This document shows, in pieces, positions 1 through 6,168 of a stretch of 6,882 bases of DNA. Both the position numbers and the translations under genes were made by a program. Source of the stretch: UBA4582 sp038106185 (GTDB lineage: Bacteria > Pseudomonadota > Gammaproteobacteria > Pseudomonadales > Azotimanducaceae); assembly GCA_038106185.1 (NCBI GenBank), contig JAYODE010000067.1, positions 1-6,882 of the forward strand, in the 5' to 3' direction. The notes under the pieces were generated by a model, which was given only the letters and a program-made list of their open reading frames with translations, searched no databases and had not been told where the DNA came from. Every line of letters starts with the position of its first letter. Positions within the stretch are counted from its first letter, which is position 1.

Positions 1-63
1 TAGAAAGTGCCTGTCAAGCCAATAGCGCCGCGATTAGTGTTACGTGACTGACAGGATCCGTCA
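1..63. other. Thiolase downstream flank with weak inverted repeat
   Basis: This is the 3' flank of the thiolase gene. CCTGTCA at 10-16 and TGACAGG at 49-55 form a 7-bp inverted repeat with a 32-base loop that includes GCGCCGCG. No U-tract follows on the minus strand, so it is at best a weak terminator or a chance repeat. No reading frame of note is visible. Confidence 0.3.
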
Positions 64-1245
64 CTAGTCCTTGCTGTAGAGGGTGACGATACAGGCGCCA
101 CCCAAACCCAGGTTATGTTGCAGAGCGTGTCTGGCACCACTGACCTGGCGGTCGCCGGCGTCACCTCGTAGCTGCCAAACCAGTTCAGTGCACTGGGCGA
201 GTCCAGTTGCGCCCAAGGGATGGCCTTTAGACAGCAAACCGCCGGACGGGTTAGTGACGACTCGACCTCCGTAGGTGTTGTCGCCGTCCCAGATAAATTT
301 TTCGGCAGTGCCCTCGGGGGTAAGGCTCAAAGCCTCATAGGTCAATAATTCGTTAGCAGTAAAGCAATCGTGTAGTTCAACGACTTGAATGTCCTCAGGT
401 CCGATCCCCGCTTTCTCATAAACCTGATCGGCTGCAGCTTTAGCCATATCATATCCAATCAGTTTACGCATGGAGTGGTCTTCCAGCGTGCTACTGTAGT
501 CTGTGGTCATTGCCTGAGCCTTGATAGTGATCGCGTTGGTCAGGCCATGTTTTGCTGCAAAGGCTTCGCTGCAAATGACCGCGGCTGCTGCACCACAGGT
601 CGGTGGACAACACTGATAACGGGTCAAGGGGCCATAGATATGGGGCGAAGCCATGATTTCTTCGACCGTCAATAGGTTCCTGAAAACGGCATAAGGATTA
701 TGCGCGGCATGTTGACGGGCTTTTTCGGCAATCTTGGCAAAGGTCTCTGTTCGAGTGCCATACTGTTCTGCATATTCGCGTCCTGCGCCGCCGAAATACT
801 GCGCCGCACCGGGCGCCTGCTTGTCGACACCCTGAAGACTCGCCATTTCCTTAAACATGCGTTTCATGGGATTGGGTCTATCAGTAAAGGTTGCACCCAG
901 CGCACCTGGCACCATCTGTTCGAAACCCAGGGCGAGCGCGCACTCAACCACGCCGGCCTCAACCGCCTGACGAGCCAGAAACAGGGCTGAGGAACCGGTC
1001 GCGCAGTTATTATTGACGTTGAATACAGGCACGCCAGTCATGCCCAGTCCGTAGACGGCGGCCTGGCCGGCAGTCGAGTCGCCGTACACGTAGCCAACGT
1101 ACACCTGACCTATATCGCTGTAGCTTATGCCCGCATCTTGAATAGCAATTCTCGCTGCCGTTTCTCCCATTGTTCCGTAATCGTCACTCTGGCCCGGTTT
1201 AGTGAACGGGATCATGCCGACGCCGGCGACTTTTACTGTTGGCAT
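64..1245 (-). CDS. SCPx-type thiolase (lipid-transfer protein/3-ketoacyl-CoA thiolase), stand-alone
   Basis: The 393-residue product closely resembles the thiolase domain of animal SCPx and the bacterial lipid-transfer thiolases. These release acetyl- or propionyl-CoA from 3-ketoacyl-CoA, typically branched or steroid side chains. Visible motifs are VNNNCATGSSAL with the nucleophilic Cys at about 81, LQCC-type sequence at 210-213, HDCF at 292-295 (a family signature whose Cys is thought to act in catalysis), GGLLSKGHPLGATG with His342, and the C-terminal LQHNLGLGGA. The protein ends just after this motif, so there is no C-terminal SCP2 sterol-carrier domain. AGAGGAAA at 1252-1259 lies 6 bases before the ATG and fixes the start. 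A near-consensus promoter at 1392-1420 suggests its own transcription, although the P450 upstream is on the same strand. Some bacterial relatives need a DUF35 zinc-ribbon/OB-fold partner, and none is visible here. Family assignment is firm; the substrate is inferred. Confidence 0.95.
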   Translation of the reverse strand: MPTVKVAGVGMIPFTKPGQSDDYGTMGETAARIAIQDAGISYSDIGQVYVGYVYGDSTAGQAAVYGLGMTGVPVFNVNNNCATGSSALFLARQAVEAGVVECALALGFEQMVPGALGATFTDRPNPMKRMFKEMASLQGVDKQAPGAAQYFGGAGREYAEQYGTRTETFAKIAEKARQHAAHNPYAVFRNLLTVEEIMASPHIYGPLTRYQCCPPTCGAAAAVICSEAFAAKHGLTNAITIKAQAMTTDYSSTLEDHSMRKLIGYDMAKAAADQVYEKAGIGPEDIQVVELHDCFTANELLTYEALSLTPEGTAEKFIWDGDNTYGGRVVTNPSGGLLSKGHPLGATGLAQCTELVWQLRGDAGDRQVSGARHALQHNLGLGGACIVTLYSKD

Positions 1246-1275
1246 AATCTGTTTCCTCTGTGGAGTAAGTGTGTT

Positions 1276-1314
1276 CTAGTCCATCATTGCAAAGAACGGC
1301 TTATCAGGGACTAG
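1276..1314 (-). promoter_or_regulatory. Possible stem-loop in the thiolase 5' UTR
   Basis: CTAGTCC at 1276-1282 is perfectly complementary to GGACTAG at 1308-1314, giving a 7-bp stem with a 25-base loop. In the predicted thiolase leader its edge is about 17 bases upstream of the Shine-Dalgarno sequence (1252-1259). It overlaps the first units of the 15-bp array, so the stem could compete with pairing inside the repeats. This is a structural possibility only; no known riboswitch class was recognised. Confidence 0.35.
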
Positions 1315-1371
1315 CTTATCAACAAGTAGCTTATCAATAAGTAGCTTATCAAGAATTAGCGTATCAAGAAG
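1297..1371. repeat. 15-bp tandem repeat array in the predicted thiolase 5' UTR
   Basis: Five head-to-tail units lie at 1297-1311 (degenerate), 1312-1326, 1327-1341, 1342-1356 and 1357-1371. The plus-strand consensus is TAGCTTATCAANAAG, and the TTATCA or GTATCA core is present in every unit. On the minus strand, the direction of the thiolase gene, this reads as repeated TTGATAAGCTA. The array lies between the predicted transcription start (near 1385) and the thiolase ATG at 1245, so it should be part of the leader RNA. CTTA/TAAG pairing around a TTGA loop can form within adjacent units. No open reading frame uses it. Confidence 0.85.
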
Positions 1372-1391
1372 TGGCTGCTCTAAGGGCCACC

Positions 1392-1420
1392 AATATATTT
1401 TCTGTGTTCAGCCAAGTCAA
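1392..1420 (-). promoter_or_regulatory. Predicted sigma-70 promoter for the thiolase gene
   Basis: On the minus strand TTGACT (1420-1415, 5 of 6 to the -35 consensus) is followed after exactly 17 bases by TATATT (1397-1392, 5 of 6 to the -10 consensus). The spacer contains an A-rich stretch just before the -10. Transcription would begin near 1385, giving a leader of about 140 nt that includes the 15-bp repeat array. This is the best promoter-like sequence I found in the window, and it suggests the thiolase is expressed independently of the P450. Confidence 0.65.
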
Positions 1421-1481
1421 ACCCACCGACTTAAAGGGTTCGCTGCAAAGCCAGATAAAGCAGTGCGGCGGTTCTCTCTGC

Positions 1482-1563
1482 CTATATGGCTATCTGTCTA
1501 TATAACTATATGACTATATGACTATCTGCCAACTATCTGCCAACTATCTGCCAACTATCTGCC
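1482..1563. repeat. Compound tandem array of 8-bp and 11-bp units
   Basis: Five 8-bp units of the form CTATATGA (1482-1489, 1490-1497, 1498-1505, 1506-1513, 1514-1521, with substitutions) run directly into 11-bp units CTATCTGCCAA at 1522-1532, 1533-1543 and 1544-1554, plus a partial CTATCTGCC at 1555-1563. All units share the CTAT start, so the longer unit looks like the shorter one extended by CTGCCAA in place of ATGA. The array is noncoding, about 62 bp upstream of the thiolase -35 box. The 11-bp period places each copy on nearly the same face of the helix. Confidence 0.85.
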
Positions 1564-1593
1564 TATAAAGAGCTCCAGCCATCAATACCCAAG

Positions 1594-1614
1594 CTGCGCG
1601 CCATCGGCGCGCAG
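1594..1614 (-). terminator. Strong hairpin downstream of the P450 gene
   Basis: CTGCGCGCC (1594-1602) and GGCGCGCAG (1606-1614) form a perfect 9-bp stem around the loop ATC. The stem can be extended by CCC (1588-1590) with GGG (1616-1618) across a small bulge. It begins 26 bases past the P450 stop codon, where a terminator is expected. There is no clean U-tract on either strand, so it may be a weak or factor-dependent terminator, or an mRNA 3'-end stabiliser. Confidence 0.55.
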
Positions 1615-1640
1615 TGGGAAGCCGAGCTTAGGGCGTTTGT

Positions 1641-2993
1641 CTAGTCGCGCAGTGTTACCGGTAACTCGACGATACCGTGGACGAAGCTCGAGTTCAGCAA
1701 AACCGGATCACCAGTGACTTCGACCTTGGAGAAGCGCTTCTGGATTTCCTCCCACATGACCCGCAATTGCATCTCGGCCAGGCGATTACCCACACAACGG
1801 TGAACGCCGTAACCAAAGGCGGTATGAGTCCGTGGGTTGACTCGGTCGATAATGAATTGATCAGCCTTGTCGATATAGCTCTCATCGCGATTGCCTGAAA
1901 TGTACCACATCGCCAGGCGGTCACCCTTTTTGATCTGTTTGCCACCCAGCATGGTGTCTTGTAATGCCGTTCGGGCCATATGCGCCAAAGGTGTTTGCCA
2001 GCGAATAATTTCCGGTACCATCTTGGGAATTAAGCCGGGATTCTGCAGGAGTTTTTCATACTGCTCTGGATGTTGATTCAGCGCCAGCACCCCGCCAGAA
2101 ATCGAGTTTCTGGTGGTGTCATTGCCGCCGACGATCAAGAGAATAATGTTGCCCAGCAACTCTTGCGGCGACATATTATTGGTCGACTCGTCATGTGCCA
2201 GCATTGAGATCAAGTCGAACTTGGCTGGCTCTAGCTTTCGCGCTTCATAGTACTGGGTAAAGTACGCCAGGCATTCAAACAGGACTTTAAAGCCTTCTTC
2301 CGGATTTTCGAACTTATCAGGATCACCTAATTGCTGCACTGTGTCCGACCAGAATACTAATTTCATTCGGTCTTCCTGAGGCACATCAAATAGCGTCGCG
2401 AGCATCTGCCCTGTGAGTTCCTTGGACACATGCTCAACCCAGTTGAACTCCTCATTTCTGGGCAAGCCGTCCAAAATCATGCCGGCACGTTCACGTATCA
2501 GTGGCTCCAATTCAGCCAGATTGCGTGGAATGAACATGGGCGTGACAACTCGACGCTGGGCGTCATGCTTGGGAGGATCTTCCTGAATAAACATCGGTAA
2601 GGCAAAGGCATCGTCATCCGGGCGCGGCGCGCCACCGAGGGTAATGCCGCCCATGCTTTGCTTTGAGGAGAAAAGGTCATGATTTTTATCGACATACATG
2701 ATGTCTTCATAGCGCGTGACTGACCAGTAGGGGCCCACGCTGCTCTCTTTGTGATAGTGCACTGGGTCTTCCCGTCGCAGGCGCTCAAAATGAGCCCACA
2801 TGGTATCGTGGGCAAAAAGCGCCGGATGCGAGGGGTCCAGACCGTCAAGGGGAATCTGATCCACGTCAAAATGCGGATTGATGGCGAAGGCGTCCGCCAT
2901 TTCCTTATTGGAAATGGTCAAGTCGCCGTTCTTGGCTCTTGCCATAAGGCTGGCGCGTCTTTCGCCATTGCTGTCCAGATACTGTACGCTCAT
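1641..2993 (-). CDS. Cytochrome P450, CYP153-like (terminal alkane/fatty-acid hydroxylase type)
   Basis: The 450-residue soluble P450 uses O2 and two electrons, normally from a ferredoxin and ferredoxin reductase, to hydroxylate an aliphatic chain. Visible motifs are the I-helix GGNDTTRNS (oxygen activation, about 289-297), ExxR as EIIR (328-331), and the heme loop FGYGVHRCVG (393-402) with ligand Cys400. Long stretches such as GPYWSVTRYEDIMYVDK (87-103), VSKELTGQMLATL (189-201), ILLIVGGNDTTRNS and PEIIRWQTPL match my memory of Marinobacter CYP153A. That supports CYP153 or a near relative, whose known members prefer the terminal methyl of alkanes and fatty acids. Length is normal and there is no signal peptide. 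AGGAG (plus-strand CTCCT at 3001-3005) lies 7 bases before the ATG and fixes the start. A promoter is predicted at 3020-3048. No redox-partner gene is visible nearby, and the substrate is inferred. Confidence 0.95.
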   Translation of the reverse strand: MSVQYLDSNGERRASLMARAKNGDLTISNKEMADAFAINPHFDVDQIPLDGLDPSHPALFAHDTMWAHFERLRREDPVHYHKESSVGPYWSVTRYEDIMYVDKNHDLFSSKQSMGGITLGGAPRPDDDAFALPMFIQEDPPKHDAQRRVVTPMFIPRNLAELEPLIRERAGMILDGLPRNEEFNWVEHVSKELTGQMLATLFDVPQEDRMKLVFWSDTVQQLGDPDKFENPEEGFKVLFECLAYFTQYYEARKLEPAKFDLISMLAHDESTNNMSPQELLGNIILLIVGGNDTTRNSISGGVLALNQHPEQYEKLLQNPGLIPKMVPEIIRWQTPLAHMARTALQDTMLGGKQIKKGDRLAMWYISGNRDESYIDKADQFIIDRVNPRTHTAFGYGVHRCVGNRLAEMQLRVMWEEIQKRFSKVEVTGDPVLLNSSFVHGIVELPVTLRD

Positions 2994-3019
2994 CTTTTCA
3001 CTCCTGTGTCAGAGTCCAT

Positions 3020-3048
3020 ATCCTAGAAGCCTGGCAGGTCGAGTTCAA
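3020..3048 (-). promoter_or_regulatory. Predicted sigma-70 promoter for the P450 gene
   Basis: On the minus strand TTGAAC (3048-3043) and TAGGAT (3025-3020) are separated by exactly 17 bases, each matching 4 of 6 consensus positions. Transcription would start near 3013, leaving a leader of about 20 nt with the ribosome binding site at 3001-3005. The moderate match suits a promoter needing activation. The palindrome at 3069-3082 would lie upstream of the -35, at roughly -56 to -69. Confidence 0.45.
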
Positions 3049-3068
3049 GCCGAATTGCTCTTTCCGGG

Positions 3069-3082
3069 AGGCAGATCTGCCT
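3069..3082. promoter_or_regulatory. 14-bp perfect palindrome in the divergent promoter region; candidate operator
   Basis: AGGCAGATCTGCCT is its own reverse complement and lies in the 141-bp spacer between the divergent P450 and small membrane-protein genes. A dimeric regulator could control both from here. It is 20 bp upstream of the predicted P450 -35 box. It also overlaps where a -35 would lie for a plus-strand promoter using TAAGAT (3096-3101) as -10. Its half-site GGCAGAT also occurs in each 11-bp unit of the array at 1522-1563. No regulator gene is present in the window. Confidence 0.45.
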
Positions 3083-3134
3083 TAAGGACCTGCGCTAAGA
3101 TAAAACGTCGATTCAACGGGATCAAGGAGGGTGT

Positions 3135-3587
3135 ATGTCTAAGTCGGCCAAGTTGGTCAGCCTGTCGGTGCTCGTGACCCTGCTGTTCTTGACGGCTTAT
3201 GGATTCTATGCACGATCAGTGGTCAATCCGCGAGTACTGGCTGAACTGCAAACCAATCCGCAAGGTGAGCGGGCAGCGATTGCGATGCAGATCACGCTGC
3301 CAGATGGCAAGCAACTGCCGGTAAATTATCTGCGTGAGGGCAATATCGTCTATATGGGTGTCGACGGCTTCTGGTGGCGACAACTGCTGAGTAACGATGC
3401 GCCTGTTAGTCTGCTTATCAAGGGACAAGTGTTCACGGGGCGAGCGAGCGTTGTCCTGGACGATCCAGAATACACTCGTGCTATCTTTCGGCGTCTACGG
3501 CCAAAAGTACCTGAATGGTTGCCAGACTGGCTAAATGGCAAGCTGGTGGTGATTCACCTGGACGCCAGTGTCGAGTTGAGCCGCTAA
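3135..3587 (+). CDS. Small membrane-anchored protein of unknown function, possibly split-barrel fold
   Basis: The 150-residue product has one hydrophobic segment at about 7-23 with no clear signal-peptidase site, so it is probably anchored in the inner membrane with the rest in the periplasm. The remainder alternates short hydrophobic strands and turns: LPVNYLREGNIVYMGVDG (61-78), FWWRQLL (79-85), PVSLLIKGQVFTGRASVVL (90-108), then IFRRLRPKVPEWLP (117-130). The order 'Y-REG-VY, WWR-L, PV-I-G---GRA' recalls the split-barrel proteins of the deazaflavin/F420-dependent nitroreductase and FMN-binding type. I infer this from pattern only, and a cofactor is not shown. AAGGAGGG at 3124-3131 just before the ATG is a very strong ribosome binding site. 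The gene is divergent from the P450 and shares its promoter region, which suggests but does not prove a linked role. Confidence 0.8.
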   Translation: MSKSAKLVSLSVLVTLLFLTAYGFYARSVVNPRVLAELQTNPQGERAAIAMQITLPDGKQLPVNYLREGNIVYMGVDGFWWRQLLSNDAPVSLLIKGQVFTGRASVVLDDPEYTRAIFRRLRPKVPEWLPDWLNGKLVVIHLDASVELSR

Positions 3588-3708
3588 GTTAGCATCAATT
3601 TTCGTCAACGCGTCTATCAAGAACTTGCCCCAGACTGGCGTACTCCCCGGGCAACCGTTATTCTTGGAGTAATTCGAGTCTGTAACTGAGTAATAAGGTG
3701 AGGTTGTT
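3588..3708 (+). other. Spacer between the two small plus-strand genes
   Basis: This 121-bp spacer holds a weak inverted repeat, TTGCCC at 3625-3630 and GGGCAA at 3649-3654, with an 18-base loop and no clean U-tract. The ribosome binding site of the next gene is at 3695-3703. I could not identify a convincing promoter. The two genes may be cotranscribed, or the second may have its own weak promoter. Confidence 0.4.
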
Positions 3709-4158
3709 GTGAAATCTATACTGGGCGCCGCTCTGGCGTGTTTATTCTTTATGGGGTTGCCAGCAGCGGCCGATTCCACGCCGCCTGCATCTTTTGAGAC
3801 CGCCGATCCACAGAGAATGATGTCGGCCGGGTTTGCACTGATGAATTTTTCTGATGAAGAAAAGCAGCAGTTCGGCGCTATCATGCAAGCATTTACTGCA
3901 AAAGTGAAAAACCAAATACTGAGAGAGAATCGTCGAAACGAACCTGACTTACCGAGGCGAATTAATCGGCGTTTGCACCATCTGTTTGAAAACCTTGACG
4001 AGCAAGTCAAAGCGGTTGTGAGTGCGGAGCGCCAGGCCGGTTATCAGTTGTTTAAGACAGGACTGGAGCGTCATTATGCACCGCCCGAAGCAGATGACCC
4101 GGAAAAAGTCGAGATGCTGAAGCGACAAGCTTTTAGACAGGCCACGCGGCGAGAGTGA
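3709..4158 (+). CDS. Secreted, highly charged alpha-helical protein of unknown function
   Basis: The 149-residue product begins with a signal peptide: Lys2, a hydrophobic core at about 4-18, and LPAAA before Asp22, giving probable type I cleavage after residue 21. Cys11 lies inside the hydrophobic core without a proper lipobox, so a lipoprotein is unlikely. The mature part is about 128 residues, rich in Arg, Lys, Glu and Gln, and predicted largely helical (MNFSDEEKQQFGAIMQAFTA at 45-64, basic LPRRINRRLHHLF at 81-93, DPEKVEMLKRQAFRQ at 130-144). It recalls small periplasmic helical proteins such as the Spy/CpxP group in general style, but I see no LTxxQ motif and assign no family. The start is GTG at 3709, preceded by AAGGTGAGG (3695-3703); the next Met (residue 16) would destroy the signal peptide. 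The gene converges with the acyl-CoA synthetase across the N gap. Confidence 0.78.
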   Translation: MKSILGAALACLFFMGLPAAADSTPPASFETADPQRMMSAGFALMNFSDEEKQQFGAIMQAFTAKVKNQILRENRRNEPDLPRRINRRLHHLFENLDEQVKAVVSAERQAGYQLFKTGLERHYAPPEADDPEKVEMLKRQAFRQATRRE

Positions 4159-4174
4159 TGCTATTAATGCTGGC

Positions 4175-4274
4175 NNNNNNNNNNNNNNNNNNNNNNNNNN
4201 NNNNNNNNNNNNNNNNNNNNNNNNNNNNNNNNNNNNNNNNNNNNNNNNNNNNNNNNNNNNNNNNNNNNNNNNNN
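4175..4274. other. Assembly gap of exactly 100 N
   Basis: A run of 100 N marks a scaffold join, the usual convention for a gap of unknown length. The nine bases immediately before it (4166-4174) and immediately after it (4275-4283) are identical, AATGCTGGC. This suggests that the two contigs overlap and that little or no sequence is actually missing. Collapsed on this overlap, the two flanking stop codons would be separated by about 53 bp. Confidence 0.97.
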
Positions 4275-4320
4275 AATGCTGGCCGGTCCGCGGCGAGGCT
4301 GAGTGGTTAAAAAGCGCGAC

Positions 4321-5880
4321 TCAGTTCACCGCTCGGTCATTGTCGGCCCAGTAGGGTTTGCGCAATTCTGTCTTGAGAATTTTGCCCGCGCCAGATAGAG
4401 GAAGCGGCTGGTCGCGAAACGCGATGGACCGCGGGCACTTGAAGCCAGCGATCAAGCGTTTGCAGTGGGCGATCAATTCTGCCTCATTGGTCGTAGCAGT
4501 CGCGTGTAACACCACAATACCGTGCACCTGTTCACCCCAGGTCTCATGAGGAATGCCGATCACTGCGCACTGGTTGACGGCTGGGTGTTGATACAGGGCA
4601 TTCTCAACTTCTGCAGAATAAACATTCTCGCCGCCAGAGATGATCATGTCTTTGACGCGATCAACGATAAAGAGATAGCCATCTTCGTCGAGGTAGCCCC
4701 CATCACCGGTATGAAGCCATCCATCGACGATGGTTTTGCTGGTTTGCTCCGCCATATTCCGATATCCCATCATAACGTTGGGTCCTCGCATGCAGACCTC
4801 GCCAACAACACCGTGGGCTACTGGTTGGTTGTTCTCATCAAATATTGCCAAGTCGATCAGGGGGACTGGCTGGCCCGCAGACTTCATCTTGCCTGCCAAT
4901 TCACCCTCAAAAGTATGACGGTCCGGGCTTAAAACCGTGATAACTGGAGAGGCCTCAGTTTGGCCATAGGCCTGAAAAAATCTGGTGGTTGGTAAGACTT
5001 CCATGGCCTTTTTTATCACAGGCTCAGGCATGGGCGAGGCGCCGTACATGACACTTCTCAGACTTCCCAGTTGGTACTGAGCCGTGTCAGGTGCGTTAAC
5101 CAACATATTGATCATGGTTGGTACCAGCAGCATACGCTGAATGCTGTTGGCCTGAATACCAGCCATAGTCGCAGTCGGGACAAAGCTCGGCTGAAAGAAA
5201 TTGGTACCAGCCGTGGCGGCAGAGGTCAGACAGACGATGGCATCGGCGATATGAAACATGGGTGCCACGTGCAGGATGCGATCACCCTCCTGACAGTCAA
5301 GTAGCGCCAGTGACTGAAGGGTATTGATGACCAGATTTCGATGGCTCAGCATCACGCCTTTTGAGCGCCCGGTTGTCCCCCCCGTATAGAACAGTCCGGC
5401 AATGTCGTCGTTGCTGCGGCGAGCGTCTTCAACAGGTTCAACGTCGATCAGTGACGCGTAACTGAGGCTATCTGCCGGCGCATCGCCGTCATCAATAAAG
5501 ACGACATGTTGAACGTGTTGCAGTTCGGCGCGAATCTGTTGCACCAGACCCACAAAATTGCTGTCGATGATCAGGACTTTCGCATTGGAGTCATTTAACC
5601 AGTAGATGACCTCTGGTCCTGCCAAACGGGTGTTGATGGGCTGAAAGATGGCACCTGCCCAAGGTGTGGCGAACATGAACTCAAAATAGCGGTCACTGTT
5701 AAGAGCCAGCATGGCAACGCAATCATCATCACCAATGCCGAGCTTTTGCAGGCCGCCGGCGAAACGGGCGATCTTGTTCTCAAATTCCCGCCACGTTTGG
5801 CGACGCTCCCCATCCAATGTAGCCAGGCCCTGGCCTCGGATTTGCGCCGCACGATGAATCAATTGGGTCATCGAAAACAT
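4321..5880 (-). CDS. Fatty acyl-CoA synthetase (AMP-forming, class I adenylate-forming enzyme)
   Basis: The 519-residue enzyme activates a carboxylic acid to its acyl-AMP and then to the CoA thioester. All core motifs are present: the P-loop YTGGTTGRSKGVMLSH (165-180), APMFH (206-210), YGQTEASP (305-312), WLHTGDGGYLDEDGYLFIVDR-type sequence around 388-408 with Asp393 and Arg408, the hinge and GGEN region KDMIISGGENVYSAEVE (410-426), and the C-terminal PLSGAGKILKTELRK with catalytic Lys500. Length is normal for medium/long-chain or related acyl-CoA ligases. CTCCTT at 5889-5894 is AAGGAG on the coding strand, 8 bases before the first ATG, so I prefer it to the ATG three codons later. Substrate specificity cannot be read from the sequence. 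The P450 and thiolase nearby suggest a lipid, alkanoic or side-chain acid. Its 3' end converges with the small secreted-protein gene. Confidence 0.95.
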   Translation of the reverse strand: MFSMTQLIHRAAQIRGQGLATLDGERRQTWREFENKIARFAGGLQKLGIGDDDCVAMLALNSDRYFEFMFATPWAGAIFQPINTRLAGPEVIYWLNDSNAKVLIIDSNFVGLVQQIRAELQHVQHVVFIDDGDAPADSLSYASLIDVEPVEDARRSNDDIAGLFYTGGTTGRSKGVMLSHRNLVINTLQSLALLDCQEGDRILHVAPMFHIADAIVCLTSAATAGTNFFQPSFVPTATMAGIQANSIQRMLLVPTMINMLVNAPDTAQYQLGSLRSVMYGASPMPEPVIKKAMEVLPTTRFFQAYGQTEASPVITVLSPDRHTFEGELAGKMKSAGQPVPLIDLAIFDENNQPVAHGVVGEVCMRGPNVMMGYRNMAEQTSKTIVDGWLHTGDGGYLDEDGYLFIVDRVKDMIISGGENVYSAEVENALYQHPAVNQCAVIGIPHETWGEQVHGIVVLHATATTNEAELIAHCKRLIAGFKCPRSIAFRDQPLPLSGAGKILKTELRKPYWADNDRAVN

Positions 5881-6069
5881 AGGGTGTGCTCCTTAGGTCC
5901 AAGGGCAAATCCAGGGAGGAATCCGACATTGGAACTTACTGTGACGTTAGATGAGTGATGTTGCGTCAGGGTTGATAGAAAACTCGAGAATGTTGTTGCT
6001 AATACCGTTGAGGATCAAGATAACAATTTCCGGGGCTAAGGACAAATGCGACTGGGCGGGATAACTTTT

Positions 6070-6101
6070 CGAGGATAAAAAGCAGCGATGATAAAAATCT
6101 G
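6070..6101. repeat. Imperfect 16-bp tandem duplication
   Basis: CGAGGATAAAAAGCAG (6070-6085) is followed directly by CGATGATAAAAATCTG (6086-6101), 13 of 16 identical. A shorter related segment, CGGGATAACTTTT, precedes it from about 6057. It lies in the spacer upstream of the acyl-CoA synthetase gene; no function is apparent. Confidence 0.55.
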
Positions 6102-6168
6102 CTGTCCACAGACAGAGCAGCATGTGGATGGGTATTGGATTCAAACATTTTCCGCCGAGCGAGAGGAT

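Noticed and set aside
1..10. TAGAAAGTGC at the left edge is identical to part of the right-edge repeat unit
   Set aside because: The match ends after 10 bases and is a single copy; with many 10-mers compared this can be chance.
1312..1326. TTATCAACA in the 15-bp array resembles a DnaA box (one mismatch), and the TATCAA words resemble IHF half-sites
   Set aside because: Other units diverge at the key DnaA positions (TTATCAATA, TTATCAAGA), none has the full IHF downstream element, and nothing else suggests an origin.
1297..1563. Possible CRISPR array in the thiolase-P450 spacer
   Set aside because: Repeat units are only 8 to 15 bp and contiguous, with no unique spacers and no cas genes.
3531..4010. 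Minus-strand frame of 159 codons across the two small genes
   Set aside because: It is antisense to the secreted-protein gene, whose GTG start has a ribosome binding site and a signal peptide; composition here is not protein-like.
4299..4324. CTGAGT/ACTCAG inverted repeat at the acyl-CoA synthetase stop as a terminator
   Set aside because: Six base pairs with a 14-base loop and no U-tract after the stem; the T-run lies inside the loop, so support is too weak.
5945..5968. TGACG and CGTCA inverted pair upstream of the acyl-CoA synthetase gene as an operator
   Set aside because: Only 5 bp per arm in single copy with no symmetric core and no resemblance to a FadR- or PsrA-type site that I could confirm.
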